From the NCBI GenBank assembly GCA_021292105.1, contig CM037865.1, forward strand, positions 71,351,356 to 71,415,355: a stretch of DNA of 64,000 nt, in the 5' to 3' direction. Origin of the DNA: Anadara kagoshimensis. Its lineage: Eukaryota; Mollusca; Bivalvia; Arcoida; Arcidae. Within the stretch, counting starts at the first letter, position 1. Every line of letters starts with the position of its first letter. Positions 1 through 13,000 of the stretch are shown here, piece after piece. A model generated the notes under the pieces. It saw only the letters and a list, made by a program, of their open reading frames with translations, was not told the DNA's origin and searched no databases. A program made the position numbers and the translations under genes.

Positions 1-487
1 CTCTCATCCACACTCCCGCGTGTTAAATAGATATTTATAATCAAAGAAACAAGGAATTATAGGACGCCAAATATATCCAGGGCAAACTTTTATGTCTCCG
101 TTCAATATTTAAATATTAATGAGTCGTGAGTCCTTTCACCGAATGGTTTGTTTTTTTTTTTAGACATATCTCGTTTTTTTTAAACAAGATTGTCAGAAAA
201 TATTCAATTGAAGGGACTTAATTTGTATCGTTGTCTTTTTCTATATTCATAATAATGATGAAATACAGAATACATTTATAGTGTAACAACGGTATATTCC
301 ACAAATAAATCTTCATTGAAAACATCTGACTTAAGCACTAACCAGACGAACCGTAAAGGCATATGACACCTTTTGTTGTTTCCGAACTCCTTTTGCTCTT
401 GTGCAAACATGCATTAGAAAAAATGAGCATAAAGAAAACCTTAATAAGTAATGATATCTGTTTGTATATTATAGATACGTATATGTA

Positions 488-560
488 GGGGAATTAGCTC
501 AAATGGTAGAGCGCTCGCTTAGCATGCGAGAGGTACCGGGATCGATACCCGGATTCTCCA
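488..560 (+). tRNA. tRNA-Ala (AGC)
   Basis: 73 nt folding into a cloverleaf: acceptor GGGGAAT/ATTCTCC, D-stem GCTC/GAGC, anticodon stem CTCGC/GCGAG with loop TTAGCAT (anticodon AGC), and T-stem CCGGG/CCCGG with loop ATCGATA. Discriminator base A. Position 54 of the T-loop is A instead of the near-universal T; the internal promoter boxes still fit consensus (GATCGATAC for box B). Probably a real gene or a very young copy. Confidence 0.75.
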
Positions 561-620
561 TTGTAATTGATATTTGCATGTTTTTATTTTAATATGCAAA
601 CAAAATTTTCCATCTGAGAA

Positions 621-948
621 GCTATTCGCGACGAAAACTTTTTTATTAATCGCTAAAGATTAATCTATGAACAATTTCGTGCATGCACGTGAAGTGTGAG
701 TGTGTTGTATGGTCTGCCTTGTATTAGCGCGCACTCATCGACTTTAAGGTGCTATCTCACGGAGTCAGTATGCCGCAGACAAGCGTACCACTCCCCCAGT
801 CCATTATACTGATACCATGTGAACCAGTAAAGGCCAACGGCAAGGGAAATTCACTTTCCCACATGTGGTCTGAGCGGGACTCGAACTCACAGCGGTTAGA
901 GACCATGGATTTGTAGACTGACGTCTTATCCATTAGGCCACCGCGGCC
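621..948 (-). mobile_element. tRNA-Arg-derived SINE, family A, copy 1
   Basis: The minus strand begins with GAGGCCGCGGTGGCCTAATG (box A) and has GAGTTCGAGTCCCGC (box B) about 65 nt later. A body containing TGGTCTGCCTTGTA and CTATTCGCGACGA on the plus strand is shared with the copy at 13442-13805. The tail is truncated. It lies in the intron just past exon 3 of the Ras-like gene. Confidence 0.7.
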
Positions 949-971
949 TCTAAATGAAGGATGCATCTTAC

Positions 972-1045
972 CTCTGATATAGTGTCCAGGATTTCAAACT
1001 GAACTGATTCACCATCAACTACAGTTGTGTATTTATATTTGGCTT
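972..1045 (-). CDS. Ras-like gene, coding exon 3 (beta-2, beta-3, G3 motif)
   Basis: 74 bp, preceded by TTTTTAG and followed by GTAAGA. Entered in phase 1 and left in phase 0. Encodes EAKYKYTTVVDGESVQFEILDTISE, here as AKYKYTTVVDGES then VQFEILDTISE. The hydrophobic beta-3 ending in LDT is the canonical G3 position, but the following residues are I-S-E. A SINE starts about 20 bp beyond the donor. Confidence 0.82.
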
Positions 1046-4000
1046 CTAAAAATACAAAATTAAAAGCACCTTTAATGACTGCTATAAAAATACTATGATT
1101 TCTGAAGGGCTGTTGAAAAAAGGAACACCCAACATGTCTTTAACTGCACAACACTCTATAAATTTTCAACAAAATTCCTTTGCCAGAAATCACAAATTAG
1201 TATAATTAGCATGTGCTACTTTTGAATGTATTATTTCATAAAAATGAAAAAGTAGCACATGACATAATTAAAACAATAGGAGTTTATTGAAAAAATATAC
1301 GAGGAAGGTGGAAATTGAAAAACCCTTGCTTATAACTCGAAATCCATCAGGTTATACGCAAATGGTTTAATAACCATTTTAAACAATTCACTTCGAAAAT
1401 TATGTTTAGAGGTTTAGAAAAAATACTGTCCTTGAGGTCAGCAATCCAACTCTGAGAGAGAGAGAGAGTTAATTCAGGAATGACAGATGCATTCACATCA
1501 ACACACATTCCTCCTTTGATACTATTACCCAGTGCGTGCCTGTGGGTACATAAAACCGTCAGACATAATTATATATACTATGCATTTACCAATATATCTG
1601 TCTTGTAAATCAATTTAAGGTGCATGTCTTAGAATTCTTTGAAGTTGTATTGACCATTAAATGACCATTTCTGTTGGTATTGTAACTAGATTTCTGCACT
1701 GTAAAGAGTCAATGATGTTGTTACTCATGTACTGTAAATTGGAAATAGTTCGAGTCAGCTGATTTTTGCGAGAAGTGACATTTCAATTCTTTATGCTTTG
1801 CTTATTAATTATAGTCAAAGTAGTTTCAAATAACTTTTTCTCCTATCTGAAAGGTATTATTCCCTGTAGAACAAGGGTAGGTCATGTGCAGAAAATGGTA
1901 TTTGGTTGGTTAAGTTTGTACGTATAGACGGTTTAAAAATAAATAAATAATTATAAAGTATATACTTTAGGCTTGGTTTTATTGGAGTTGTTCGTCTTCT
2001 TACTTTTTACTCATACCGAAGTTGTCAACATAACTCCATCAAAATACACTCATTATTGGTCAATCGTTTACACTCTTATACGATGTACCTTCTTTTTACT
2101 GAATTTTACTTTTTATAGCTATATGTATATGTTGAGCAAGACAATTTAACATATTATTACGGTGTTAATTTTACAGCACAGGGGCGGATCCAGGATTTTT
2201 TTAAGGGGGATAGGAATTACTAGTATATCAATGTTAGGTGCGAGCGCCGAAAGCACGAGTTTCCAGAGACGTGGGGTCTAGTAAACGCGATCCGGAACAA
2301 CACGTATACAGGAATGGGTTGTGGGGGTCTATCAGTCAATAGAGCTCTCTCTCTCTCTTTTAAATTTTTCAAAGGGGGGGGGGGTTGCAACCCCCGCAAC
2401 TCCCCCCTTAAATCCGCCACTGCAGCACTAGGCGGCCGTTTCAGAATACAAATCCTCATTAGTAGTGTTTGAACAACAATTGTGAAATCAAAATTTTAAA
2501 ATACTTTGCCTGAGGGAGTATACTTTAGTAGTTGAAGAATTTCATATTTTAACTAGCCGCACATTTAGACAGTATTCGATTTCTGACAATACAAATTGTG
2601 TTCTGTTCCCCGGGGAAGCTTAGATATACTGACCCAATGGTTTAACTTACATTTTATGTCTGTTAATTTTACAGCACTAGACGGTCGTTTCGGAATACAA
2701 TTCCTCATCAGTAGTGCTTGGACCAAAACTGTCAAACCAAACTTTTTAAAGGTGTTTAAAAAAATATGGCAATTAAACTTTTGGTCGTGTTTAGTTATGA
2801 CCGGTTCTTTCACTATCCACATTCTTTCAACATTAGCCATATTCTATTACTCAATTCTAGATATACACAGGTATAATACACAGTTAACTATCACTATATT
2901 AAACACCAAATTTATTTATTTTCATAGCTGTGATATTCATTATGTTATTGCTTCATTTAAGCCAGCAGGTGCCCGGAATCAGAACTTCACCATCCAGAAC
3001 GTACAATACTGCCAAAAATAACAAATCGTAGGGGGAATATCCGATGTACTTCTATTTGCACACAATTAGTAACACCATGATTACCTATATTTCACTTGGG
3101 GATCCATTTCAGCACCTGGTGTTATACAGGAACATAGACGAAATCGATGATGCAATGTTTTGGTATGAAATATATTAGTAATAAAAACATTTGTTTGAAA
3201 AAAGCTTATTATAAGATTTCATAATTAATTATACAAAAAGTTACTGTAAAATGTTTAGTTGCTTAAAAATGTTTAGAGCTCAAAATTTGGAAATATTGCT
3301 TTTAAGTTAAGTTTCTGTTCAAAAATATGATATTAAACTATTTATATTATTTATTTGGCGCTGAGCCTTTACAATTAAAAAATACCAGGAAACAGGAAAG
3401 GAGAACTTTTTTACACTAACACTTTTGAATGCAATATCTGAACTGCATAAAGGAATAATTTCGATGTTCATTCAAATATCTACCCAAAATTGATATACGT
3501 TAAATAAATAGGGGAATTAAATGATGCCCCTTTTCTCACCACATACGTTAAAACGACCAGGATAGTAAAAGTCCCTTTGTCTCACCACATACAGCGTGAT
3601 TGGTACCGGTAAGCCCCAGTGCTCCAATGATTGCATTACACCATAGTAATCAAACAAGTCATCACGCCCTAGACAGATAAATATGGCAATATCGATATTC
3701 CAGATACACTTATAAAAATGAAAGATAAAGTCTATCATACCCATCACTGATCAAAGTTAATTAAGGTAAGCTATATGTATATACAAAGTTAAGTGTAATT
3801 ATAGCAATGTTTATCTAACTAGTATTACAGACATATATCAGTTTGTTATTGGGTCATGTGATACAACAGGTGCCCGACATCACAATGCACGTCTTCTAGC
3901 CACACAGCTGAGCTGATGTATAGAGTACTGCCTGTCGAAAATTTAATACAATCCAATCGAATAAGTGCCGAACCGGCCCCTCTATGTCTATATCTCGGCA

Positions 4001-7000
4001 ACTGTGATCTATCTCTCGGACAGCTTTTTGGCCAGCAGCTATTCAAATCTCGGCCACTCGGTTGCCGGGCTACGACTTCTTTTCGATAGCTTAGTGTGTT
4101 AATCTTTTGACAGGTCTGTACTATAGATTGTTTAATCCAGACGTAATTAAAACTACTTCCGTGATTACAACATTCCAACCTAAAGTATCTCTAAAATTAG
4201 GGTAAATCGCTCAGTAAATAAACTTACCTTAGTTTTTAGTTTATAATTGTTTATTTTTGTCTTTTCCAAATATTTACTTCACATTCTGAAGATACATTTT
4301 AAAGCAATTTGATGGAATTTTGATTTAAAGATCTTGCACGTGTTTCTGTACATGATTAACGTCTTTGAGTTGGAACTGAATTATGACAAAATCTTCCAAG
4401 TTTTTATATATATTGTGTACTGCAGAGTATTTTCTAGTTTTTCAATGTTTGAGATAACGGAGTTATCAAGTTCAAAACCATTTCGTTACGTAGACTAAAT
4501 TCACGCATGCAATATATCAAGAATTGCGTTAAATTATGTTTAATATGTGACAGCAATGTAAAAAAAACCACAAAGAACTTTGTAAAATGTGTTAGAGGCT
4601 TGCTGAAAATGTCTAATTCGGTTAACAATTGTTAAAATTGACAAAGAACCTTATTTCTTTGTAAGTTTTTTTGTACAGAACATGTTGTTAAGCAACATTA
4701 TTTCTAACAAAGCGGTGAGGATGGAAACAAGGTGTTTTTGAAAGTTCTATACTTAAATGGAAAGAGTCTCGACTTTAACACACGATGATGCATCATGAAC
4801 ACCATAAACATTTTCGAGCTACTAGCATCACATAGTTAAATCCTTTCAAACATAGTACCTTAACATGTACAATTTGTTCAATGCGGTTTGATACTGAACT
4901 ATAGAAGAGTATCCTCAATTCAAGCTGATTAATAAGCCTACCTGATGTTTGGTCGTACTCTCCAATGAATCTCTTCGTTAGAAATCGAACGGATAGTGCT
5001 GAAAATATACAAAGCAATATGCAAGATAAATATGTTAAAGTTGAAATTTTAACATATTAGTTTTGTTGGTTTTTGTATTTATTTGTAACTTGATTATCAT
5101 AGAACATACAAAGTCCATTCAATTTGTAAAATGGACAATTCTACAGCTTAACTCAAATATAGCTTTATTAAAGCTCATCTCAACTAAAAGTGCAGATACT
5201 GATGACATATTGCGATGGTTAGTCATCCGTGGTCAGTAGTAAGCCGTTCGTTAACTTTTAATAATTTAATCATCTCATTTAAAACGCTAGGCAAAATTTG
5301 TTTATAGTTAGGTATTATAATGCCTGAATAAAGAGCTATCATTTGCACAAAAGAAGGTGTTTTGTCCACTAGTGGCTCGATAAGGGGGACAGAGTGAAAG
5401 TCATAAAAGAATTATCTTTCATGAACATACAAGAGATACATCTTCTGTATTTAATATATAACATTCTTCTTATGACACCTAGTTTTCAAATTTGCACAAA
5501 TCTTAGCCATTGGAAAAAAATGATACTTGAGGGGAAATACACAAATGTAAAAGAATACTGAAATATTTTATAATATCTATGTTTTGAAACGTGTAACTAT
5601 TTGCATAACAAATAATTTGTATTTCAATTACTTTATTATAATAAAAACTAATGTTTAAATACTTTAACTAAAAGCAGGAATTTTGACGACGACCTTAACA
5701 CCGGCAATATATTGATGCATGTCCTATGCCTTATACTTTTGAGGTGAGTCAAAAAAAAAAAAAACACACACGTGTATTACTAATGTTGATAAAATGAATT
5801 CTAAACCATCATGAGTTAATGTATAAGCGTGGGTGAACGATCATGAAATACCAGATTAATGACTGACACTTAACTACTGCAGTGTTCCTACTTATTTTCA
5901 AATAAAACAATACTTCTAAAATTAGTCGAAACCCTATAGGTATGTTTTGTTAGTACCCTGCTGATTTCTTAACATTCATCATTTACAGTTATCTCATATA
6001 CGCTAGAAGTCGAAAGAAAAAATACAAACGGTTTTTGACATTTTTGGTTAACCCATTATCTCTTTTAGCATTGAATAACAACGAAGGGGAAAACAAAACA
6101 TTTTTGGCGATTAGTGTTTTTATTCACCACGTATTTGAATTGCTGAATCAGCGAGATTATAATTAGGCATCAGGAGAACCAAATCACAAATACAAAACTA
6201 TTTGGTACTACATCTTTTGCTCACTTAATAACAAGACCTACATGTATGTTACTGTTACTAGAGAGCACACTATTTTTAAGAATTTGCTATCATTTTTTCT
6301 GTATACCTAGTAATGTTCATACCTGTATGGTGTTCTGTTAGGACCAAATTTGCAGTATCGCTCCTTTGCTATTCGACTTGAACGCGAAGAAGCGAAGTTG
6401 CGAAGATACGATGGCATAGTACCGAAGATACGATGGTGAAGGACCGAAGATACGGTGGCGAAGGACCGAAGATACGATTGTGAAGGACCGAAGATACGGT
6501 GGCGAAGGACCGAAGATACGATGGTGAAGGACCGAAGATACGATGGTGAAGGACCGAAGATACGATGGCGAAGGACCGAAGATACGATGGTGAAGGACCG
6601 AAGATACGATGGCGAAGGACCGAAGATACGATTGTGAAGGACCGAAGATACGATGGTGAAGGACCGAAGATACGATTGTGAAGGACCGAAGATACGATGG
6701 TGAAGGACCGAAGATACGATGGTGAAGGACCGAAGATACGATGGTGAAGGACCGAAGATACGACGACGAAAGACCGAAGATACGATGGTGAAGGACCGAA
6801 GATACGATGGTGAAGGACCGAAGATACGATTGTGAAGGACCGAAGATACGATTGTGAAGGACCGAAGATACGATGGTGAAGGACCGAAGATACGATTGTG
6901 AAGGACCGAAGATACGATGGTGAAGGACCGAAGATACGATGGTGAAGGACCGAAGATACGATGGTGAAGGACCGAAGATACGATGGTGAAGGACCGAAGA

Positions 7001-10000
7001 TACGATGGTGAAGGACCGAAGATACGACGACGAAAGACCGAAGATACGATGGTGAAGGACCGAAGATACGATGGTGAAGGACCGAAGATACGATGGCGAA
7101 GGACCGAAGATACGATGGTGAAGGACCGAAGATACGACGACGAAGGACCGAAGATACGATGGTGAAGGACCGAAGATACGATTGTGAAGGACCGAAGACA
7201 CGATGGTGAAGGACCGAAGATACGATTGTGAAGGACCGAAGATACGATGGTGAAGGACCGAAGATACGATGGTGAAGGACCGAAGATACGATGGTGAAGG
7301 ACCGAAGATACGACGACGAAAGACCGAAGATACGATGGTGAAGGACCGAAGATACGATGGTGAAGGACCGAAGATACGATGGCGAAGGACCGAAGATACG
7401 ATGGTGAAGGACCGAAGATACGACGACGAAGGACCGAAGATACGATGGTGAAGGACCGAAGATACGATGGTGAAGGACCGAAGATACGATGGCGAAGGAC
7501 CGAAGATACGATGGTGAAGGACCGAAGATACGACGACGAAGGACCGAAGATACGATGGTGAAGGACCGAAGATACGATGGTGAAGGACTGAAGATACGAT
7601 GGTGAAGGACCGAAGATACGATGGTGAAGGACTGAAGATACGACGGTGAAGGACTGAAGATACGATGGTGAAGGACCGAAGATACGATGGTGAAGGACTG
7701 AAGATACGACGGCGAAGGACCGAAGGTACGATGGTGAAGGACCGAAGATACGACGGCGAAGGACCGAAGATACGATGGTGAAGGACCGAAGATACGATGG
7801 TGAAGGACTGAAGATACGATGGTGAAGGACCGAAGATACGATGGTGAAGGACTGAAGATACGATGGTGAAGGACTGAAGATACGACGGCGAAGGGCCGAA
7901 GATACGATGGTGAAGGACCGAAGATACGATGGTGAAGGACCGAAGATACGATGGCATAGGACCGAAAATACGATGGTGAAGGACCGAAGATACGACGGTG
8001 AAGGACCGAAGATACGATGGCGAAGGACCGAAGACACGATGGCGAAGGACCGAAGATACGATTGTGAAGGACCGAAGATACGATGGTGAAGGACCGAAGA
8101 TGCGATGGTGAAGGAGCGAAGTTGCGAAGTTTTGAAGGCGCTGAACGCGAAGAAGCGAAGGAGCGATAATTCCAATTTGGCCCTGACAGAACACCATATA
8201 TCGGTGCTGTGTACCGTGTACGTCTTAATTTTAAATTTTCACATTCAATATAAGCAAATTTATACTGATCGATTTGTGATACATGAAAACAATACTGCGT
8301 CAGTAGTAGTGAGTTGATGTGGTATTGTGATTATCTCGGGTCTAGAACTGCACTGTCAGTAATACTTAAAACGTTACAAAATACACTAGAATACCAGTAG
8401 CATGTCTTTTTAAAACGCAAAACTTAACTTGGACACACAGTAATAAACATACATTAAGGCATAATTTGCGATACTTGGTTGATTGAATGGTGTTTAACGT
8501 CACATAAGGATTTTTTTAACAATTATCCTTATTAGCTACAAAGATCAATCTAACAAAAATTCATGTAGTAGGTGAGCTTTGTGTAAGTGTTTTTTTATGT
8601 TTTGTTAGTGTGTATATATTGCGATCTTTACATCGCAAACAACACAATATACTGGTATCGAACCAACCAGTTGAGGGCAACTGTTAAGATAAAAAATTCA
8701 AAAACCCTTTCTTGGAATTGTATTCAGAAACAACAGTCTAGTGTTTTAAAATAAACCCTGGTATACTATTTACTTACTTATTTACTTGGGTTTGAAGATC
8801 AAGGTCTTAACCACTTGACTACTGTTGCCGACGCCCAGGGTCGGCTGGACTTTAATAGACATATTTAGTTTGTTTGATGTTTGAATGGGTTGTACATTTC
8901 AGTTTTGGTTTGCTTGTATAGGTTGAGTACGATTTTTTGTGCATGCATGTTTGTTATTGTTGTTTATAATATAGAACACTCTACTAGTTTTATTATACAT
9001 TGTAGTTACATTTCCATGTGTTTGTACTGTTGAAGTAATACTAGTAACGTTTGCCCATTATCTTGAGTAATTTTTATTGGTAGTTTTGCAGTCTTATTTT
9101 TTGTGTTTTGAGATGTTCCCTACAGACTTTCTAATTGATGAGACAACTATCAAACAAAGAAAAGAAGAGTAAAAGGCACATAGCATATATATATAATTAT
9201 TGCTGTTTCATACCGATTGTCATACTTATAAATACCAGTTTCTCATTTTTAGAGTTCTTACTGTTTTGGCAGACTCCTCTACTTATCTCATAAGATAATA
9301 TCAATGCTTAGCTACTTTTTTGTTTTAAAAATATATGTAGAGTAAATGTTCTTTTATACTAGTAGTATAGTCATACGTACGGTGGCTGAATAAGGCCATG
9401 TGAATTATTTTTTTTATCTTGTTCACTCAAGGTAGTATCTCGTTCCCTCAAGATAGTATCTCGTTCCCTCAAGTTCGTATCTCGTTCCCTCAAGATAGTA
9501 ACCCGTTCCCTCAAGATAGTCATCTCGTTCCATCAAGTTAATATCTCGTTCCTTCAAGATAGTATCTCGTTCCCTCAAGATAGTAACTCGTTCCCTCAAG
9601 ATAGTCATCTCGTTCCCTCAAGATAGTATCTCGTTCCCTCAAGATAGTAACTTGTTCCCTCAAGATAATATCTCGTTCCCTCAAGTTAGTATCTCGTTCC
9701 CTCAAGATAGTAACTTGTTCCCTCAAGTTAGTATCTCGTTCCCTCACGATAGTAACTTGTTCCCTCAAGATAGTCATTTCATTCCCTCAGGATAGTATCT
9801 CGTTCCCTCAACATAGTATCTTCGTCCCTCGAGTAATGATAACTAAATCTGTGTTTCCGGGACGCTTTGTTTGAATGGCTTGGCCATTAAAGCTATTGAA
9901 TGTTTCTTATTTTGAATCCAGGGCGAAGTTATTTCTTTGTATTTCAATTACATTAAAGATATTATACCCATATTATTCAAAACAGAAACTAAATAAGAGG

Positions 10001-13000
10001 TCACGCTCCTTTATTGACAAAGTTATAACTCTTTGGTTGAATATTTGAGTCTAAGACATATCGTTTAGTGACCAGATATGGTGGGCTTAATATTCATTTG
10101 AAGCTATTAATTATACCCGTTTAATTTTGCACCACTAGACGGTCGTTTCAGAATACAATTCCTCATCAGTAGTGCTTGGATAAAAAACTTGAAGTGGAAA
10201 GCCATTTTTCAAGATGCTGAAAAACATTATCCAAAGACCCAAAATATAATTTACAAAACCAAGCTAGCCTAGGGAAATACTTTGCACGAGTGAGCATACC
10301 TTAGTTTTTGAGGAATTTCAAAATTTAACAAGTGGATGATTTAGATATAACAGTATATTTCTGACAATACCAAATGAAAATGTCTTGCATAACAGTTAGG
10401 GGTAATGTTGCTTCATCCACGGAGTTATGATCTGTGTTTTTTTCATTATTTTAATTCAGGGCATAATATAAAAAATATTCAAAACAACTTGTGTTATTTG
10501 TATAAATCTGTAAGTGTATACTGGTGTCCTCAATGAACATTGGTCAGCAACTTACTTGCCAAATATAATAATTATAACCATTTCATTACGTCTTTTCATA
10601 GTTACAAGATGCTCCGGGTAGCATCATCAGCACTATTTCAACTAGTCTGGGCGAGAATTATAACAATTTTAACTATTTTCAACCTTTAATGATTAGAAAT
10701 AGATGTGCGACATGCATACCAAATACCTCAGTCAATCGCATTATAGTGACTTTGAGCACACTGGCCGTTGCTCTAACTTCAAAATGCCGAGTGTCTGGCG
10801 AAGGAAAGATTTTACCTCAAGAGCGGATGCTATATAACCATTGCATGATCAATATTAGAATTATTAGTGTAGTTAGAAAAATACTCGTATCATCAGAAAT
10901 ATCCGGGTTTTATGGCGTTTAGAGGCAAACGTTCTCACTAAATGAACCAGAACAGGGCAGAGTCTTAACGGTTACGAATACTAAATACCTACTTATGACA
11001 ATCGTAGAAAAATTACGGATAACTTTAAACAGTCTTAAGTACATTAGCCATTGTTCTCTACGACAGCAATTTGATTTAATTTGATTTAATAGTGTTTAAC
11101 GTCCCAGTCAAATCAAAAACAAACATACTAATCCATGTCCGAATCATAATCCAGAAGCAAAGTAAAAACTTTGGAACTGACAAGTTAGGTTAGACACGTG
11201 AACTTCCACCAGGGAAGTGAGGCCGGGTGCTCCGGAAGGGTAAGCACCTCCTGTTTAGCTAGCTACACCCGTCACGTGTGTAATCATCAAAATTGTGTGA
11301 AAGAAACATGGAACTATGAGACGTAATCAAAATTATGTGAAAGGAACATGGAACTACGAGACGTCAAATATATCCAGGGCAATCCTGGACACAGAGACAT
11401 CAAACTTATCAACAATACTGTGATGACGGCCATTAAACTTTTTAGAGCCTTGATAAGCCTAGGCTTGCAATATCCCCGAGTCAACAATTTATTTGCAAGC
11501 AGCCTACTTCGTTGTACAAAGTCTCCGTAGTGGGAACAAGCTCTACCATAGCGTATTAATTGGGAAACAAATACACCATAAGCAGGAGAAGCAGGTATAT
11601 TGCTGCATAAAAAAGGAAAGTTGACAATAGAAAAATTGAAGTCATCACGTTTTTCATAAAATTTCAAATGTAGCCTTTCGTGTGCGTCATAATTCAGGTA
11701 TAAGTCTAAATATGAAGCAGAACTTAAGGAATCAGCCGTGTCTTTTATTTCAAGCTCACTAGGAAAGATGACATTTACATAGTCTCCAAATTTAGGATTG
11801 TTAAGAGACAGAACGTCATCTATATATGTTGAGTTGAATGATTTGGCGACAGTTTTCTCTCCAGATTTAACAAGGTTCTGCATAAATTCTGCTTCATAAG
11901 AATAAAGAAACAAATCAGCAAGCAATGGTGCACAGTTTGTACCCATTGGTATACCGATTGTTTGCTGAAAAACTATATTACCAAACACAACAAATATGTT
12001 ATCTATCAAATCTCCAACATTTTGTTGGTGGTATCTTCAGTATATTTTTGTTTGGAATCCGTATGGTGCTTGACAAAATAACCAGAATCCCTATTCAGCA
12101 CCAGATATGTGTATCTTGGCTTACCGTTTTTTGTAAAAGAAAGACAAAATTATTTCACATATATCGAGACGTCGCCAGCTATAGGTGAAGGTGCAGAAAT
12201 TGTGATCTGAGCTATGCGCTGATGGCATTGTGGAGTAAGGATTCTTTAACGTGCCATGCCTACCGTGACACGGTGACGGGAACTCGGTTTTTAAAGTCTC
12301 ACCCGAAAGACCCGTAACTTTCATTTCTCAATGCCGAGTGCTTGGCGAAAGAACAGTCACTACCCATGTTCCTCTTATTTAGTTTTTGTTTTGAATAACA
12401 TCGGCATAAGATATTGTTTTTTATCTTTTTTTATTGTCCCAGACATTGAATACGGGATGGTCAAGCAGTGTCAGGGTTTGGGGCCGCTGGGCTCACTTGC
12501 CAGGTAACAATAGGTCAACTTTACATACATAAAACATATGTATACAATTGTATAATATTTGGGGATTCTAGGGATTAATCTAGATTTTGTAGTAAGGCAC
12601 ATTTCTGATTATTTGGGGGTCTTATTCAAGTAACTATTAAATCACCAGCGGCGTAGCCAGAAAAGAATAAATGTGCAAGCCCGGGGCAAAAAGCACTAAA
12701 CGCACCGTAGACTTCTTCACACTAAGAGGTCAGGGTGCATGTTCGTTCCCCAGTTAAATTTTGAAAAATAAGAAGCAATTTGATACGTAATTTTATACTC
12801 TAAAACAATAGTTTCGTGAGTAAAAAGATTACACAAAAAGATAAAGTTTTTGTTACGTTCCACTGAGCCGAATTTTCAGAGCCACATTTTCATCCTATTT
12901 TTTCAAAAGACATATTTTACTTTAAAATCTCAACATTTTTCATCAAAAAATTATGTGCAAGCACATGATTACTGGCTTATATGCACGCTACGTCACTGAT

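Noticed and set aside
2596-3021. Plus-strand open frame of 141 codons
   Set aside because: It starts in repeat family C and continues into unique AT-rich DNA; no domain or conserved-looking motif.
6307-8197. Two minus-strand open frames of about 620 codons with a 22-residue repeat (SPSYLRSFTIVSSVL type)
   Set aside because: They exist only because the 22-bp satellite unit lacks stops in these frames. Two overlapping frames on the same strand and several plus-strand ones are open at once, and variation between units ignores codon positions.
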